Shown piece by piece: positions 1 to 9,800 of a stretch of DNA of 64,000 nucleotides. The notes under the pieces were generated by a model that had not been told where the DNA came from, ran no database searches, and saw only the letters and a program-made list of their open reading frames with translations. The translations under genes and the position numbers were made by a program. Where the stretch lies: the NCBI RefSeq assembly GCF_902859745.1, contig NZ_CADIJW010000015.1, positions 1-64,000 of the forward strand. The letters run 5' to 3'. The first letter of the stretch is position 1; each line of letters starts with the position of its first letter. Source of the stretch: Achromobacter dolens. GTDB lineage: Bacteria; Pseudomonadota; Gammaproteobacteria; Burkholderiales; Burkholderiaceae_B.

Positions 1-60
1 TAGCGCGCTCTTGCGCTTGGCCGTCCAGCGTTTGATGTCGTCTTCCATCTTCATGCTCAT
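1..60 (-). mobile_element. Possible 5' end of an insertion-sequence OrfA-like gene, cut by the window edge
   Basis: Reading leftwards from an ATG at 60, 20 codons are open to the edge and begin MSMKMEDDIKRWTAKRKSAL. This resembles the start of the small DUF1153/HTH proteins I remember as OrfA of some IS3-like elements. The match is from memory of the pattern and only 20 residues are visible. If correct, the element end lies between here and the lipoprotein gene stop at 95. No clear terminal inverted repeat can be proven without the other end. Confidence 0.4.
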
Positions 61-94
61 CGTCAATTCCCTCGATTATGACGTGAGCAGGTTT

Positions 95-691
95 TCACTG
101 GGTCATTACAGCTTTTCCTTCCGCGTCCTTCAACGCATATTCGATGATGGTCATCGGCATGTAGGAGGCCGTCGCGGAAGTCGCACCGTACCCCACGCTC
201 AAGCGCAATAGCAGTTGCATGTAACCGGGCGTGGGAACCAAGTCATCCGACGTGCTCAATGCCAGGTCATCGCTACCGTGGGGTCGCGCCACACGGGTGA
301 TCCTCACCTGTCGGCCATCCTTCTCGAGCTGTTCACCAAGAAGCATGGCAAAGGCCCGGTTGATGCTTTCGTTGGGCAGATTATCGGCAATCAATTTGGA
401 GAACTCTTCGGAACGTCGCTCGGTGCGCGAACCGGCATCCAGTTTGTGCGCCGCATCGGCGGCCATACCCACCAACAAGCCTACTGGCCCCAGAATTCCA
501 AGCAGACCGACCGACTTGGAGCCACCAAGATCTACCACGGCGAATTCGTCCGGGTGATAGAAGATCTCCACCTTCTTACCCGACTGGATTGCCGCCCGAT
601 TGGCCTGTTTATCGAGTTCATACTTCGGCGTGGGCTGTTGAACCGCGCATCCGCTAAGAACTAGTACTGCAATAAGAACTGACTTCTTCAT
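95..691 (-). CDS. Putative lipoprotein, function unknown
   Basis: 198 residues. The ATG at 691 is preferred to the upstream ATG at 721 because it starts directly with a lipoprotein signal: MKK, a hydrophobic stretch and the lipobox LSGC with Cys at residue 15. The mature part has a Gly-rich hydrophobic segment (VGLLGILGPVGLLVG) near residues 60-75 and is otherwise soluble. I recognise no named domain. It is the last of the minus-strand small genes downstream of the TpsA exoprotein. Its stop lies 35 nt from a possible IS gene, so the C-terminus could have been altered by insertion; the frame itself is clean. An outer-membrane or periplasmic location is inferred from the lipobox only. Confidence 0.6.
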   Translation of the reverse strand: MKKSVLIAVLVLSGCAVQQPTPKYELDKQANRAAIQSGKKVEIFYHPDEFAVVDLGGSKSVGLLGILGPVGLLVGMAADAAHKLDAGSRTERRSEEFSKLIADNLPNESINRAFAMLLGEQLEKDGRQVRITRVARPHGSDDLALSTSDDLVPTPGYMQLLLRLSVGYGATSATASYMPMTIIEYALKDAEGKAVMTQ

Positions 692-721
692 CTCTGATTC
701 CCAACCCGGCCACACCCTCAC

Positions 722-958
722 CTACCCGGCGCCACAACGCCAATAACTTACCGGGTATTAGGAATCAATCGATATAGGAAGCGTCTTAGAAAACCTGAGA
801 CATTACTAATAAGAATAGCGGAACATAGCGCTAGGTTTTTTTGGTCACCAGCGCCTTAATTTCAAGGGCGCGCAATGGTTTTATGCGGCGACAAGGTCAT
901 TAGCAGCGCACCCGCCGAAACTCTAAAGAGTGGCCGCCGATCCTTTTGCACATATTAA
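722..958. other. AT-rich intergenic stretch
   Basis: 237 nt of much lower GC than the rest of the window. An AAACCT near 792 and an AGGTTT near 835, followed by a run of T, form a loose inverted pair. This could be a terminator on the plus strand, but the arms are short and interrupted. No credible small gene was seen. Confidence 0.3.
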
Positions 959-1225
959 TTACTTGAAAACATCAGGTATCCGTTCTTTCTGTCTTTCCCA
1001 AGACCAACCTTTTGGCTTCTTGTCTGTACGAAACCATTCCTTCCCTCTTGCTATCCAAGCGCTTCTAAACCCTACGATCCCTGCAATGGCGATGTCTTCA
1101 TAGCCAAATTCCACCCCACAGCAGGAGCATATTTCAAACGTTGGCACATGCCCATCCTCCCCATATTGAGGATAGGGCTGCTCCAAACCACAAACACGGC
1201 AAAAATTAGTCGGTTCATTGAGCAT
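959..1225 (-). CDS. Small Cys-rich protein, CPCC (PF14206-like) family
   Basis: 88 residues with two Cys pairs: CRVC near residue 9 and CSCCGVEFGYED near residue 33. The second block matches the ICPCCGFEFG-type core of the Cys-rich CPCC family, so a small zinc-ribbon fold is likely. Proteins of this family are often found beside polymorphic toxins and are commonly suspected to be immunity proteins; that role is inference here. The ATG at 1225 has only a weak ribosome-binding site. The gene sits in the AT-rich array of small minus-strand genes behind the TpsA exoprotein, which supports an accessory or immunity-like role. Confidence 0.6.
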   Translation of the reverse strand: MLNEPTNFCRVCGLEQPYPQYGEDGHVPTFEICSCCGVEFGYEDIAIAGIVGFRSAWIARGKEWFRTDKKPKGWSWERQKERIPDVFK

Positions 1226-1339
1226 TGAAATAATTCAGATTGGTTGGGTAACGAAGTGATCGCATCGGTGGACCTGGCGGCAGACAAGGCGTCCTTGCCC
1301 TAAAAATAAATCTCCAAGCTAAAAATTTTTACCTTAGAT

Positions 1340-1564
1340 TTATCTTTTATTATTTTTATATTCTTCTTTGAATGGCCTGACATTTACCATAGCTGCCTTC
1401 GCCGCGTACATGCCTACAGATCCAATAATTACTCCAATCAGAGCGAGAAGATAGATATCAAATCTCAGCCCGAGCACGATCAAGACAACTCCCACCCATA
1501 TCAATAACGCTCGAAACCAACGTCTGAAATTCCCGTCAGCGATGACTGCGTCATAAAGGCTCAT
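1340..1564 (-). CDS. Small two-helix membrane protein, third paralogue of the array
   Basis: 74 residues with two hydrophobic segments (about 17-34 and 37-53), then GMYAAKAAMVNVRPFK. That last block is the diverged counterpart of GGYSARAAQLKIRPF in the genes at 2617-2898 and 3565-3864. It lacks the APYP-GWLKSR tail of the other two. An AGAAAGG sequence precedes the ATG at 1564 at good spacing. I infer an inner-membrane immunity-like or orphan-immunity protein from its paralogy and position behind a TpsA exoprotein. No biochemical function can be read directly. Confidence 0.6.
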   Translation of the reverse strand: MSLYDAVIADGNFRRWFRALLIWVGVVLIVLGLRFDIYLLALIGVIIGSVGMYAAKAAMVNVRPFKEEYKNNKR

Positions 1565-1655
1565 CTCGAGACCTTTCTAAATGGAATTAATTTGCATATC
1601 CCAACGGGCGGCACGGCGGCCCTCGTAGTACCTTCAAGTTCAGGATAGAAGAAAT

Positions 1656-2339
1656 TCATCTTCCGTAGGCATCGTGAGGCTCTGCCAGTCGCAGCAAGCC
1701 GGACTGAGTGCACTGGTAGGGGTAGGCCTCCACGCACCGCTGGCGCATCGTGCGGGCCAATCGATTGGCAAAGTCCGCCGCGATACGCAGCCCATCCTTG
1801 GCCGGCCCACGGTTGGAATAGTCACGTAAGGAAATCGGATAGGTATCATCCGCCCAGCCCCGGTACTCGCCTGAAACGGCGTCATACAACCGCACCTTGA
1901 TGCCGACGGAAGGGCCGTACTGTTGATAGCCGCCGAAACCATTGGGTTCGCCCAATGCAATCACGTACTTTGCACCGATCGTCGCAGCCTCTTCTTTCAA
2001 GGTCGATGGACGAGCGGACTTCGGATCAACCTTGCGCAGCCTGAACGTCGCTTTGATACCCGCGGCGTCCATGGCGCCAGGTAGCTCGGCATTCAGCGCA
2101 TTGCAGACGGCCTCGGCCGCGTATGACGCTGGCAATGCTGTGCCGGCACCAATCCAACCCGTGTCGTCGATTTCCTTCTGATAATTGCAATCGGAGGTGT
2201 AGATCAGCACGGGAGTGATGACTTCGCCAGGCTCAGGGTTGGAGGCGAGAGCCTTCGGAGGCGAACCCATGATGAAGGAGCAGCCTGACGTCAACGACAG
2301 TGTAGCGAAAGCAACAATCTTTTTTAAATAGGACATCAT
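1656..2339 (-). CDS. Putative lipoprotein, function unknown
   Basis: 227 residues. The N-terminus (MMSYLKKIVAFATLSLTSGC) is a lipoprotein signal with lipobox LTSGC, lipid-accepting Cys at residue 20. Either of the first two ATGs could be used. The mature part has two Cys (SDCNYQ near residue 51, EAVCNAL near 78) and two more near the C-terminus (RQRCVEAYPYQC), so disulfides are possible in the periplasm. It contains a region resembling the alpha/beta domain of small envelope lipoproteins (IGAKYVIALGEPNG), but I cannot name a family. It lies between two paralogous membrane-protein genes of the array. Confidence 0.65.
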   Translation of the reverse strand: MMSYLKKIVAFATLSLTSGCSFIMGSPPKALASNPEPGEVITPVLIYTSDCNYQKEIDDTGWIGAGTALPASYAAEAVCNALNAELPGAMDAAGIKATFRLRKVDPKSARPSTLKEEAATIGAKYVIALGEPNGFGGYQQYGPSVGIKVRLYDAVSGEYRGWADDTYPISLRDYSNRGPAKDGLRIAADFANRLARTMRQRCVEAYPYQCTQSGLLRLAEPHDAYGR

Positions 2340-2616
2340 GGAAACTTTTAATCCAAAACAAGATGGAGAAAATTATTCGTAGCGAAAAATCTAGAGCTTG
2401 CACAATTAACATCCAGATCATCCACTCAATCCAGATCCTATTTTTCCAACCGAGGCGTAAATTTTTGAAACCACACCGAGAGTAATTTAAGGAAACCTAA
2501 TAACACTACTCTCGTTTTTTTAGGCATGCACTTTCACTGACTATTACCGCACTTTCAGCCGACAGCTTCGGCTATCGCAACGGTAGATTCCTCCAGACGC
2601 AAAGGCGATAGGCATA
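2340..2616. other. AT-rich spacer without a supported gene
   Basis: 277 nt. It contains a short hairpin AGCCGA-CAGCT-TCGGCT at about 2557-2573 without a clear U-tract on either side. No good ORF with a ribosome-binding site was seen. The composition matches the neighbouring small-gene array rather than the GC-rich core. Confidence 0.35.
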
Positions 2617-2898
2617 TCACTCCTCATCCGCCGGTCGCTTCTTCCTCCTCGACTTTAGCCATCCTCGCGGATAGGGTGCAGGGGAGAAAGGGCGAATCTT
2701 CAATTGCGCCGCCCGAGCGGAATATCCACCCACCAAGGCCACAACAAAGCCGATGCACCAAACCCAGCCTGTATTCCAAATTTTTATATCTGCAAAAAAA
2801 AGAGCGGCACCACATATTGAAAATAAATATATGTATAAGGGCTTAATATTGTCATCACGCATAAAAATTCGACGCATCATTTCCGTAAATTTATTCAT
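2617..2898 (-). CDS. Small two-helix membrane protein, second paralogue (putative immunity protein)
   Basis: 93 residues with two hydrophobic segments (about 20-37 and 44-62) and a basic, soluble C-terminal tail. It shares with the gene at 3565-3864 the blocks WNTGW, GGYSARAAQL, IRPF and APYP-GWLKSR in the same order and spacing, so the two are clear duplicates. The ATG at 2898 starts 3 nt after the stop of the broken gene at 2902-3206, which implies translational coupling. Membrane immunity proteins of CDI systems protect against pore-forming or membrane-entering toxins. That role is inferred from position and topology, not shown. Confidence 0.65.
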   Translation of the reverse strand: MNKFTEMMRRIFMRDDNIKPLYIYLFSICGAALFFADIKIWNTGWVWCIGFVVALVGGYSARAAQLKIRPFSPAPYPRGWLKSRRKKRPADEE

Positions 2899-2901
2899 AG
2901 C

Positions 2902-3206
2902 TTAATCTGCATATACAGACCCCGGGTACTTCATGAATATGGAATACGTCGCAAACCCATTATTTTTGGGCGACTTGATTTCGTACTGCTCGCGCCCGCG
3001 ACAGAAGATATTTTTACCCGGTATGGACATATCGACCGCGCCAGTGCTTTCGAAAATTCTCTCATTTCTAGCTTTGACATCAGTAGACCAGTCGGCTGCC
3101 GAGAACTTCAAAACCATTTGCACCACCGCCCCCCCGGCTTAACAAATTTATCTTCTGACAAAACTATCCCGTTCTTTAATTTCACTAAATTAGCTAGATC
3201 ACTCAT
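2902..3206 (-). pseudogene. Small gene interrupted by a frameshift at a G7 tract
   Basis: An ATG at 3206 overlaps the stop of the preceding frame (ATGA). It opens MSDLANLVKLKNGIVLSEDK and runs to KPGG, at a run of seven G on the minus strand (3135-3129). In the assembled sequence the frame then stops within eight codons. One extra G would join it to the open frame VVQMVLKFSAADWSTDVK and so on, down to the stop at 2902, giving a plausible 101-residue soluble protein. The C-terminal part alone could be translated from GTG at 3126. A homopolymer of this type can be a phase-variable switch, a decayed gene or a sequencing error, and the sequence cannot tell which. I recognise no family. Confidence 0.55.
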
Positions 3207-3451
3207 TTTTTTCGAGATGGCGCTACATCTCTAGGAGCCCTACAGATCAAATAAACCATCAACATCGACCAAAAGATAATCCAAAGGAACATCACGCTGC
3301 GCGATATTTTTATTTTCACGGAATCTCCATCTAAACGAAGGTAACCCAACGCCTGTGTCATTCCCATATCCAACACCTGCGCAACACCCAAGAGCAATCG
3401 CTCCAGTTTCGACAGATGCCCCCCAAAAAACTCGACTTTCTTCAAGCACAA
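3203..3451 (-). CDS. Doubtful small membrane-anchored protein or gene remnant
   Basis: 82 codons from a TTG at 3451, or 54 from an internal ATG. The C-terminal half has one convincing membrane helix (VMFLWIIFWSMLMVYLI) after an amphipathic segment, and its stop overlaps the next ATG as ATGA. Upstream the frame has no good start. Another frame is open from about 3490 through the same DNA (KADTSAPLVLEESRVFWGAS and onwards), and a T6G6 run at 3421-3432 sits where the two could have been joined. This may be the remains of an older toxin or immunity gene. Confidence 0.35.
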   Translation of the reverse strand: MCLKKVEFFGGHLSKLERLLLGVAQVLDMGMTQALGYLRLDGDSVKIKISRSVMFLWIIFWSMLMVYLICRAPRDVAPSRKK

Positions 3452-3564
3452 GAGGGGCAGACGTATCAGCCTTTATCGATCGATCGTTACTTCAGTCGAT
3501 TTAAGCACTACCAACCGCTCTCTTGCTTAACAACAATGCCATAAAGGATTATCGCCACATACTT
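3452..3564. other. Spacer with possible gene remnants
   Basis: 113 nt between the first paralogue and the doubtful gene downstream. Only short open stretches with stops in all frames were seen. It contains a GATC-rich repeat (GATCGATCGAT on either strand) near 3476-3486. No functional feature is supported. Confidence 0.3.
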
Positions 3565-3864
3565 CTAATTATCCCCCTCGTCATCCATCCGCTCTTTTTT
3601 TCTGGATTTAAGCCATCCCGACGGATAAGGCGCTCGATCAAAGGGACGAATATTCAACTGAGCCGCACGTGCGGAATACCCTCCAATCGAAGCAAAAATA
3701 AGACCAAATAAAAAAAACCAACCTGTATTCCACACCTCAAAATCAAGAAAAATAATCGCCACTCCAATCGCTAATAATGAATATCGATAAACGGGAGCAA
3801 TATTTCCCTCTTTAATAAAACTTCTATAAAGTGCATCAACAATCGAATTGGAATTAATTCGCAT
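3565..3864 (-). CDS. Small two-helix membrane protein overlapping the TpsA stop (putative immunity protein)
   Basis: 99 residues. Two hydrophobic segments (about 28-45 and 48-65) are followed by GGYSARAAQLNIRPF and a basic hydrophilic tail (APYPSGWLKSRKKERMDDE). The ATG at 3864 lies inside the last codons of the TpsA gene, an 11-nt overlap, so it is translated with the exoprotein. A small gene tightly coupled to the 3' end of a TpsA gene is the normal position of a CdiI immunity gene. Membrane topology fits immunity to a membrane-active toxin. Two paralogues lie downstream (2617-2898 and 1340-1564). Function is inferred from context. Confidence 0.7.
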   Translation of the reverse strand: MRINSNSIVDALYRSFIKEGNIAPVYRYSLLAIGVAIIFLDFEVWNTGWFFLFGLIFASIGGYSARAAQLNIRPFDRAPYPSGWLKSRKKERMDDEGDN

Positions 3865-6800
3865 ATCTCGTTTTCAGGTATTCACCAATTTCATTAAACA
3901 GAATAGCTCCATTTGGCGCAATTGCACCAGCTCCTCTCACGGCCAGATCGACGCCCCCCCCAACTGCCGAAGCTTTGAGATTCGGCCTAATCATCTGCTC
4001 CAATCCGCCCAATAGCAATCCGCTGATATCGGATCCCTTCGCTGCCCCTTGAAATATCGCAGCGTATGGGCTTGGCACATTCCCGAGCGTACCCGCCATA
4101 GCGCCAAACCGGCCATTTGCTTTGGCCAAGTATGCAATTACATCCGCATTCTGGTTGCGACGATCTTCATAGTCAGCGGCGCTCATTACCCTTGCCAAGC
4201 CCGCAGCGCATTCAGCGGTTACGCAGTATCGCGAGACGCCAGATGAGGACTTCACCGTGGATCCAGGCGATGCAAAGTTATCCCAGTGGTTCGTGCGATC
4301 CGGTTCGAGCCTGTAGTTCAGCCCCGTAGGGATGTCCCGCCCGTTAGCATTGGCCACGATGAATTCCTGTAGCTGCCTGTCAGCTGGCGACGGGACTTCC
4401 ATCCAGATGTTCCTGCCGTCCTCAGCACGACCGACCAGAACAAAATTGGTGGCCTTGTCGAATATCCCATCGTCGCCTATCACAACAGCTGCAGTTCCTG
4501 CATGAGTCTCCCCATCCAGTAACGTCACATCCATCCTGCGCAACTGCGTTTCAATCTGCTCGACAGTCACGTCATATCCTACATTCTTTGCCTCTAGCGC
4601 CAATTTCTTAGCAAGTTCTTTTTCGTCGGGATGAAGCTGACGATTGAACATATCCGCAGACAGGGCCGCACCGGCACCGCTGACGCCACCCGCCAAACCA
4701 CCGGCCGCACCCGCCAGGGCATTCAGGGCGATATTAGCCACCTCCCTCTGAATGGCAGGGGGCAAACCACTCATCGCTTCATCTATTGCATCCTTGAACG
4801 CAGCCGAGGCTAAATCACCTGCAATTGTCCCGCTAATCGCGCCTGCAACATTTCCCCCGCCCAGTGCAGCTCCCGCCGCCGCGACAATGGAGTGAACGGC
4901 GATTTTTCCAACTTTTCCTTCGCCCCAGATTTCGGGATTGTCCTTCGCGAGTTTTTTGGTTACGTCGCCCGCAATCTGCATCCCCAGCTGCCCAAACGCC
5001 TGCTGGAACTCCAGTTGCTCGCGAACCTTGTCCTTATCGAAGATCTTCCCAATACTGCCGTTCGCCCCCTCGGTGTCACGGCTCAGCCCGGCCGTGCTAT
5101 CCCTACCTGTGTCCTTATCCAAGCGCACCTCGATCGTACCCGCCGACACAGCCGCGCGTGTCGTACCTGATTCACTACCGCTTGTGCTTCCGAAGCTCAA
5201 ACCCGACGGACCGCCACCCAAGGCATCGCCCTTGTTCGGTTTGTCGAACGCGCCAGACATGCCCAGGTTGATACCGACCGTGGTCGACTTGTAGTCCGCC
5301 TTGTTATGCAGGTTGCTGAACCCCAAGGTCTCGGTGGACAGCCAGTTTTTCGTGGCATCCGCGTCGCTAGCGATGACGGCACCGTTCAACTGCGTGTGCT
5401 TTCCAACGTAGATGTCGTAACCTCCGGAGCCCGCAAATAGGCCTGTCTGCTCGACCACGCTGTCATAGTTGGACTTGGTCTTGCCAATACTCGCACCAAG
5501 ATACGCATTGCCCGTCATCGACCCAAAACTGAAACTTGCCCCCGCATTGGCCTGCTTCTGCTTGGCGTCATAACGGTCCGAATCCTGCTGGCTCGCCAAA
5601 ATCAGGTTGCGACCGATATCGGCGCGGATGCTGTCCGCGCGCGCCTGGGCACCCTCCAGCACGGTGTCCCGGCCAGAAATCAGCGTCAGGTTGTCGCGCG
5701 CGCTGACCTGGGTCTCGCGATACGTCGTGCCATTACCTTTGGCGTTGCCGCTTCCGACATAGCCGCTGGCAAAGATATTGATGCCGCCACCGCTACCACT
5801 ATCAGAGACACCGATGCCGACACCCACCTTCCAGCCGCTGTTCTTGTTGGTGGAGACTTCCGTGGATGTCTGAGCCTGACTTTGCAGCATCAGGTCATTG
5901 GTGGCCGCCAGCAGTACATTCTTGCCGGCCAAGTCGCTGCCGATGATGGAGAGATTGCCCGAGCCGGCAACGCCCTTTTCGCCCAAAGCGATGATGGAGA
6001 TATTCCCGCCCGCCATGACGGAAGAGCCGAAGGCGGTTTCCTGAGTACGCTTCGTTTCGCTGACAGACTTGCTGGAACCAAGGCTGATCTGGATCTGGGC
6101 GCTGGCGGCTTCCTTCTGCGCTACCGACGCCTTGTCCGCCTTTGCCGCATCCATCATCCGATTGGCCTGCACTGCCTGATAGGCCGCCTGCCCTACCTTG
6201 ACCGCGGCCAGCCTGCCGCTCTTGGCGTCGCCCGCTTGCTGCAGGGTGCCCTGAATCTGCTGGGCCGCGCCCAACATGCCGCCTGCCACGCCAATGGTCA
6301 GGCCGGACTGCTTGAACTCGTGATACTCATGCTGGCGCGCTTCACCCACGCCGGCAATGATGGCGACGTTGCTGCCGACAATGGAGATATTGCCGTCCTG
6401 GGCAAGCAGGTTGCTCGCCATGATGCCGACATCGCGTCCTGCGTCGATGGTGAGGTTGCCGCCGGCACTGCCGATCGTGCTCGCCGAATAGCCACCGCTG
6501 GCTCCTTTCATCCAGTCGGTGCGTTCCTGCTTGTTGTAGCCGATGCTGAATCCACCGCCCCCACCAAAACCCGACTTCTTGATCTTCTCGTACTGGTAGT
6601 CCTTGTAGGTTTCGTCCTTCGCCAGAACCTGCAGATCTCTGCCAACCGCGATCTCGACATCGCGGTCACCGACGATGTTCGAACCGACGACAGTCATGTC
6701 GCGCCCTGCCAGCATCGCGACCGTGTCGCCGCCAAAAGTCGAACTTACGCCTTTGGTCCACTCCGTTTCGCGGATGCGATGCGTCGTCTTGCTGGAAAGG

Positions 6801-9800
6801 AAGCCTTTGGTCTTGTAGTAGATCTCGTTGTACGTGTATCCGCTGGCATCCCCCGCCAGCACATTGATGTCGCGCCCCGCGCCAACGGCCAATTGCTTTT
6901 CCGACGAGACCTGCGCGGCGATGGCGTTGATATCCTGCACAGCCATCAGCGTGAGGTTGCCACCAGCGGCAATCTGCGTACCGATATCTTCCGTCGTACG
7001 CATCTCCGACCGGTTCTTCTTGCCGAAGTTGAACGACTCCCCGTAACTCGTGCCGGCGGCAGTCAGGTTGATGTCGTTGCCGGCGCGGATGCTGGCGTCG
7101 CCGGTGGCGGCGATGGCCGCGGCCTGCGCGTTGACGTCGCGGCCCGCCTGCACGTTCAACGTGCCGGCATCGACTCGCGCCACCCCGTCAATGATGGTGT
7201 TGCTGATGCCGCCGCGAACATTCGATTGCGTGCTGGAAGTCAGGTTGACGTCGCGGCCCGCCGTCAGCGCGACCGCATCGCCCTTGAGCAGCCCCGCCAG
7301 GTTGTCGATGTCGTTACGCGCATTCAGGTTGACGGTCTTGCCCTGGATCGTGCCCACGGTGTTGCGCACGTTCTGCGCATCGACCACCAACGCGTTGCGC
7401 GCGCCGATCGTGCCGCTGTTGTCCACATCGCCCGTCGCGCTGATCTGCGTGTCACGGCCGGCGATCAGCGTGCCGTCGCCGCGCAGGTCGCCCGGTTTGA
7501 CGGCCAGGTAGACCTGCGGGGCCAGCACCTTCTGCTGCGTGCCGTCGGGCAGCGTCACGGTCTGCTCCACCATCCAGACGATGTCGCTGGTCAGGTGACG
7601 CATCTGCTCTTCGGTCAGCGCGGTGCCCACCGCCAGGCCGAACTTGTTGGCGAAGTCGGCGCCGGCAGACAGCAGCGCCTTGTACTGGGTTTCGTTGTCG
7701 GTGTAGTCGCCGACGAAGCGCTGGCCGCTGGCCAGCATGACCTGCTCGGCGACCTGCTTCTGTTCATAAAAGCCGTCGCCCAGGCGCTTGAGGATATGGC
7801 CGGGGTCCTGGTTCAGTTTCTCCAGCAGGAAGTCGCTGGACACCACGCTGCGCGAGCCGATGAACTGGCTGTCGGTGGCGATCAGGTAGGGCGCGTTGGG
7901 CGCCGTGATGACCTGGTACAGCTTGCTGGTCGGAATGGTCGGCGGCAGCACCACGACGGCGATGGTCTGGTTGCCCGGCAGCGTGATGCGCGTCAGGGTC
8001 GCCGGCGGCAGCGCCTGGACGACGGTGCTGGCGCCGGGCGTCTGGCCGGACGGCGCGACCGCGGCGCCGCCCTTCGCGTCGCCCAGGCCGGTCTCGATGC
8101 GTTCGGCCAGGACGGTGGCGTTGTAGTCGGAGCGGTTGTACTTGCGGGAGTCGTTCTTCTCGTAGGTGTAGGCCATGGTGCCGACACGATCGACCGTGCG
8201 CAGTCCCTCGGCGCCGACGTTGCTCAGCGTGCCGCCCTCGGTCTTCAAGGTACCGCCGGCGAGGATGCGGCTCTTGTCGTTGACGATGTTGCCCGACAGG
8301 CGGGCATTGCCGCCGACGATGATCTTGCCCGGATCGCTCTGCGTGATGCGGGTCTCGCGCGTGATCTCGGTCACCTGATAGAAGGTGAAGTCCTTGATCA
8401 TGCGGCTGTTGCGGAAGTCGGCGTTGAAGGCCTTGATCTTGTCGTTCAGCGTTTCGTACAGCTCCAGGTCGTGATCGTACTGGGCCTGTTGCTGGGCCAG
8501 GTCGTCGGGGCAGCGCCAGCCGCAACTGTCGGGCGACGGCGGCCGTCGGATGCCGCTGGGGCGTTCCACTTCGAATACGGACCAGATCTTGGCGTCCGGC
8601 TTGTAGAGGAACTGAGCGGGGGTGGTATAGCAATTGCCAGCGTCACCGCCGCCGCAGTCATAGCTCTCGGGAAAGTATGCCGGGCCGATCGGCGCGCTGA
8701 CACCCGCTCGTCCCTGCTGGTCCTCCTGGATGTTGCTGTAGTCGAACGGCGGCCCATACTGGCTCTCGGGATAGCGTGCCGACGGCATCAGCAGGCGCCG
8801 TTCGTCATACTGTCCCATCCAGCTCGGGTCGCGGCCGCAGATGGACTTGACGGTGTTGCAGAACCACATGCCTTCGCCGTCGACGATGTCGGTGGTGCCG
8901 TCCAGGCGATAGAACCACTTGGCTTCGCGGCTGACCTCGACGGTTTCGCTGGCGAAGTGCAGGTTACGGTTCTGGATGCTGGCCGCGGCGATGTCGGCGT
9001 TGCGCTCGACTTCGATGGTGGCGGACTCGTTGGACAACAGCGCAGCCTGGCCGGCGGCCTTGCCGGTGGCGTCCAGCGTGCCGCCCAGCCGCAGGTCGCC
9101 CGCGGCGTAGATCAACGCGTGCTCGCGATTGGTCAGCGTGCCCACGCCCAGGTCCATGTCGCCGCGCGAGGCGATGACGGCATTGGGTTCGTTCTGCAGC
9201 AACGGCGTCTTGATGCCGATGCGATCGCCGTAGATGCGGCCGGTGTTGAGAAGATTGCCGGCGTTGATGAGTGTGTAGCCGCCGTCGATCAGGCCGGCGT
9301 TGCTCAGCAGGCCGCCGATGATCAGTTCGTTGTTGCGCACCGCGATCAATTCGCCGCCGGCGCGGTTGGTCAGCGTATTGGCGGTGATCTTCAGGTCCTG
9401 GCCAGAGTGGATCTTGCCGTCGTTGTCGAGGTTGCCGGTGACCAGCTCCAGCGAGGTGCCGGCGGTCAGGGCGCCGCCGGTGTTGGTGATGCTGCTGAAG
9501 GCGAGCTTCGCATTGGCGTCGGACGAGACGTTGCCGCGCGCATTGTCGAGCGCGCCGGTGGACAGGGCCAGGTCCTGGCCAGCGCCGATGCGGCCGGACT
9601 GGTTGTCGATGGATCCGGTGTCCAGCATGACCTGCTTGCCCATCACGCCCAGGGCGCCCGCGGCCGTGCTGCCGGCGCCGGCGATGCCGTTGGCGAGGGT
9701 GTCGCGGTTCTTCAAGCTGCCGGCGGTCAGCGCCAGCGCGTTGTCGGCCTGGATCAGGCCGGCGCTGTTGTCCAGCGTGCCTTGCGTCTTGAGCGTGAGG

